This document shows, one piece after another, positions 32,127 through 33,636 of a DNA stretch of 33,636 bases. The stretch covers positions 1-33,636 of the forward strand of contig NXFV01001999.1 in the NCBI GenBank assembly GCA_002803225.1. Reading direction: 5' to 3'. The notes under the pieces are model-generated. The model was not told the origin of the DNA and did no database searches. It saw only the letters and a list, made by a program, of their open reading frames with translations. Position 1 is the first letter of the stretch. Each line of letters opens with the position of its first letter. The position numbers and the translations under genes were made by a program. Source of the stretch: Gamarada debralockiae. Taxonomy: Eukaryota; Ascomycota; Leotiomycetes; Helotiales; Hyphodiscaceae.

Positions 32127-32572
32127 GTGGCAGTAGAAATTCGGTATCGTCACAGGAGTCGCTGGGCTTCCCGGCGTCTTCACCAGATGTATCGACTGCT
32201 TCGAATACATCCAGCTTGGCCGCCATTTCGGGGAGGGGTACTAACGAAGTCTGCTGAAACTAGACCTAGTTGCAAATAGCATCAGTCGTTGGGGCGATTC
32301 CCTTGGACTCTACAATCAACCAGAGATACCAGCGCTGCTCAAGTTGGCAGCCGCTTAACGCCGAACGCATCGCTAGCGGATATCAAGACAGCATAGAACG
32401 CGCTTGAAGATATCCTCAATTTATTTGACGAGGTCAAGAAGAAGTCGAAGAAGTTCTAGTGTCAGCTAAGTCTGAGGACTTGGTTTTTCATGATCCTGAC
32501 GTTGATCTGGATGCCGTCGTCGGGCCGATACATCGTCAAGTGCAAGGCATCGTGCCCTCTGTTTCATGGTAA
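32127..32572 (+). pseudogene. HeLo-domain (prion-inhibition/cell-death) pseudogene
   Basis: The frame opening at 32143 reads GIVTGVAGLPGVFTRCIDCF then EYIQLGRHFGEGY and meets TAA at 32242-32244. The same frame continues SLLKLDLVANSISRWGDSLG. Another frame gives LEDILNLFDEVKKKSKKF, and a third gives HDPDVDLDAVVGPIHRQVQG and ends at TAA 32572. These are the consecutive blocks of the fungal HeLo domain, the membrane-acting N-terminal module of HET-S-like proteins. Where the initiator Met would be, GTG stands at 32127-32129, followed by a small deletion. The TAA fits a CAA-to-TAA change. Only the HeLo part is seen; any C-terminal domain is absent. It cannot make a working product. Confidence 0.85.
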
Positions 32573-33636
32573 CCATCAATACGAGCCTTTCATAAATTAG
32601 GCGTCTATTTCATCAAACTTGGCCAATTAGATAGTCTAATTCGTCAACTACATGTTTTCCGAATTTAACTATGGGGTTCATATTTCTCTATGGTATTGAT
32701 AAAACAAGTAAGGTACTATATCAAACGCATCAAACGCACTGAAAATCAAGGAAGTATCAGACATAGCAACTATTACTCTTACTACCTTTTTTTTCTCTAC
32801 ACCTCTACTGCAAGTAGATCTCATTACCCTTCTCTTAGTAGAGCCTCTACTATCTCTTTTAGTCACTAGAACAACACTTGAGCTTAAATTTTTCAATAGA
32901 TCTCTCGATCTATTAGTGGCGAGCCAGTTGTTTAAAAAGTAAATAATTAAAGGGTTTAGCCAAGTGCAAGGCCAAGTGCAGATCGATACTAGCTCCCTTA
33001 TAAAGGCCGCTGCAATTGAAAATCGTCCAGTTTCGAAATGTTGGTTTTTCAGTGATAATCTCTCAATTCTACAGTAGGAAGTGCTCTATATATACACTTT
33101 GGGTCCTGTATTTGCCACCTAGTGTGACTCATACCGAAGGTTCTAGCTATACTGATTTGTCACTGTATTCGTCACTCTTGCCACTGTATTTGTCAGCCAC
33201 ATACTAGAAGCTTCTAGTTACTTCAATATCCAACACGAAATTTAAGTGAGACCCTATGAAAAAGGGTCTCGAAAACATTGATTTTAAAATGTAACTAAAA
33301 ATTCCAGAATTTTAAAATTCAGGCAAAAGATAGATATGCTTCTATTCTTTTACTGTTCTTGACTTGAGAGTGTTTTGATAAGTTTTGGTTTAGTTATAAA
33401 TTCACGTGTTTATAGAGATTTGGGAAAATTTGGTGTTCTTGAGAAGTGGGCGAATTTTTAAGATTACGGCCCCTGTGTAAGCTTACGATTCCCATTGAGA
33501 TCGACCAATTAAATAGTTGGATTCAGAAAACATGGGGTTGATCAATTAAATGGCCAATTGACCAACCAAATACATCTTGCAATATGGTCACGTGATGGAC
33601 GAAAAGGGTAGGAGAATGTGATTGGATTATTAAGGT
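32573..33636. other. AT-rich terminal region with short repeats, no recognised gene
   Basis: From about 32590 the DNA is AT-rich, with a CT-rich stretch at 32765-32880. Related words CCAATTAAAT, TCAATTAAAT and CCAACCAAAT recur at 33506, about 33543 and 33564, and a similar CCAATTAGAT lies at about 32622. A CACGTGATG word at about 33589 matches one at about 9591. This looks like transposon-derived or repeat DNA; no terminus or coding sequence can be defined. Confidence 0.4.

Overview
This window looks like filamentous ascomycete DNA (Pezizomycotina, possibly Leotiomycetes; the class is only an impression from protein flavour). Evidence: genes split by many 46-87 nt GT-AG introns with CTRAC/CTNAC-like branch sites, a Zn2Cys6 regulator, a HET-domain gene, a HeLo-domain gene, a GPI-anchored GH17 glucanase and AT-rich transposon remnants.

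Layout. 1-1.8 kb: AT-rich repeat DNA with an apparent Tc1/mariner-pogo terminus and a pyrimidine-rich tandem repeat. 2.3-3.1 kb: a broken gene of unknown function. 3.2-8.8 kb: an ordinary gene block with GET3 (minus), 5-hydroxyisourate hydrolase (plus, divergent from GET3), a two-exon gene for a 181-aa protein of unknown function (minus) and a three-exon GH17 endo-beta-1,3-glucanase (minus). 8.8-10.8 kb: no gene recognised. 10.8-13.7 kb: an eight-exon Mx/dynamin-like GTPase. 13.7-15.5 kb: a wrecked HET-domain gene. 16.1-17.65 kb: a cytochrome P450 pseudogene that has lost both its ExxR and its heme-cysteine signature. 18.2-20.0 kb: an intact Zn2Cys6 regulator, divergent from an intact FAD monooxygenase at 20.6-21.9 kb. 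With the P450 relic this reads as the remainder of a small secondary-metabolism cluster. 22.99-24.15 kb: a degenerate tandem array with a period of about 152-162 bp. 25.3 kb: a small secreted cysteine-rich protein. 26.2-29.6 kb: a large two-exon gene whose in-frame splice joins a 2H phosphoesterase, an EEP-family phosphodiesterase, a poly(A)-polymerase-like nucleotidyltransferase and a C-terminal MJ1316/DUF504 domain, i.e. a probable RNA-end-processing or repair enzyme of about 1124 aa. 30.0-31.2 kb: a metallo-beta-lactamase-fold pseudogene. 32.1-32.6 kb: a HeLo (prion-inhibition) domain pseudogene. The window ends in AT-rich repeat DNA.

How it hangs together. Intact housekeeping genes alternate with decayed accessory genes of incompatibility/cell-death and secondary-metabolism type. 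Several stop codons in the relics fit C-to-T or G-to-A changes (CAA to TAA, TGG to TGA/TAG), but indels are also frequent, so repeat-induced point mutation alone cannot explain the decay. The most interesting items are the four-domain RNA enzyme, the 155-bp-class array, and the cluster of self/non-self relics around a live Mx-like dynamin. All exon boundaries were deduced by hand from splice signals and frame continuity.
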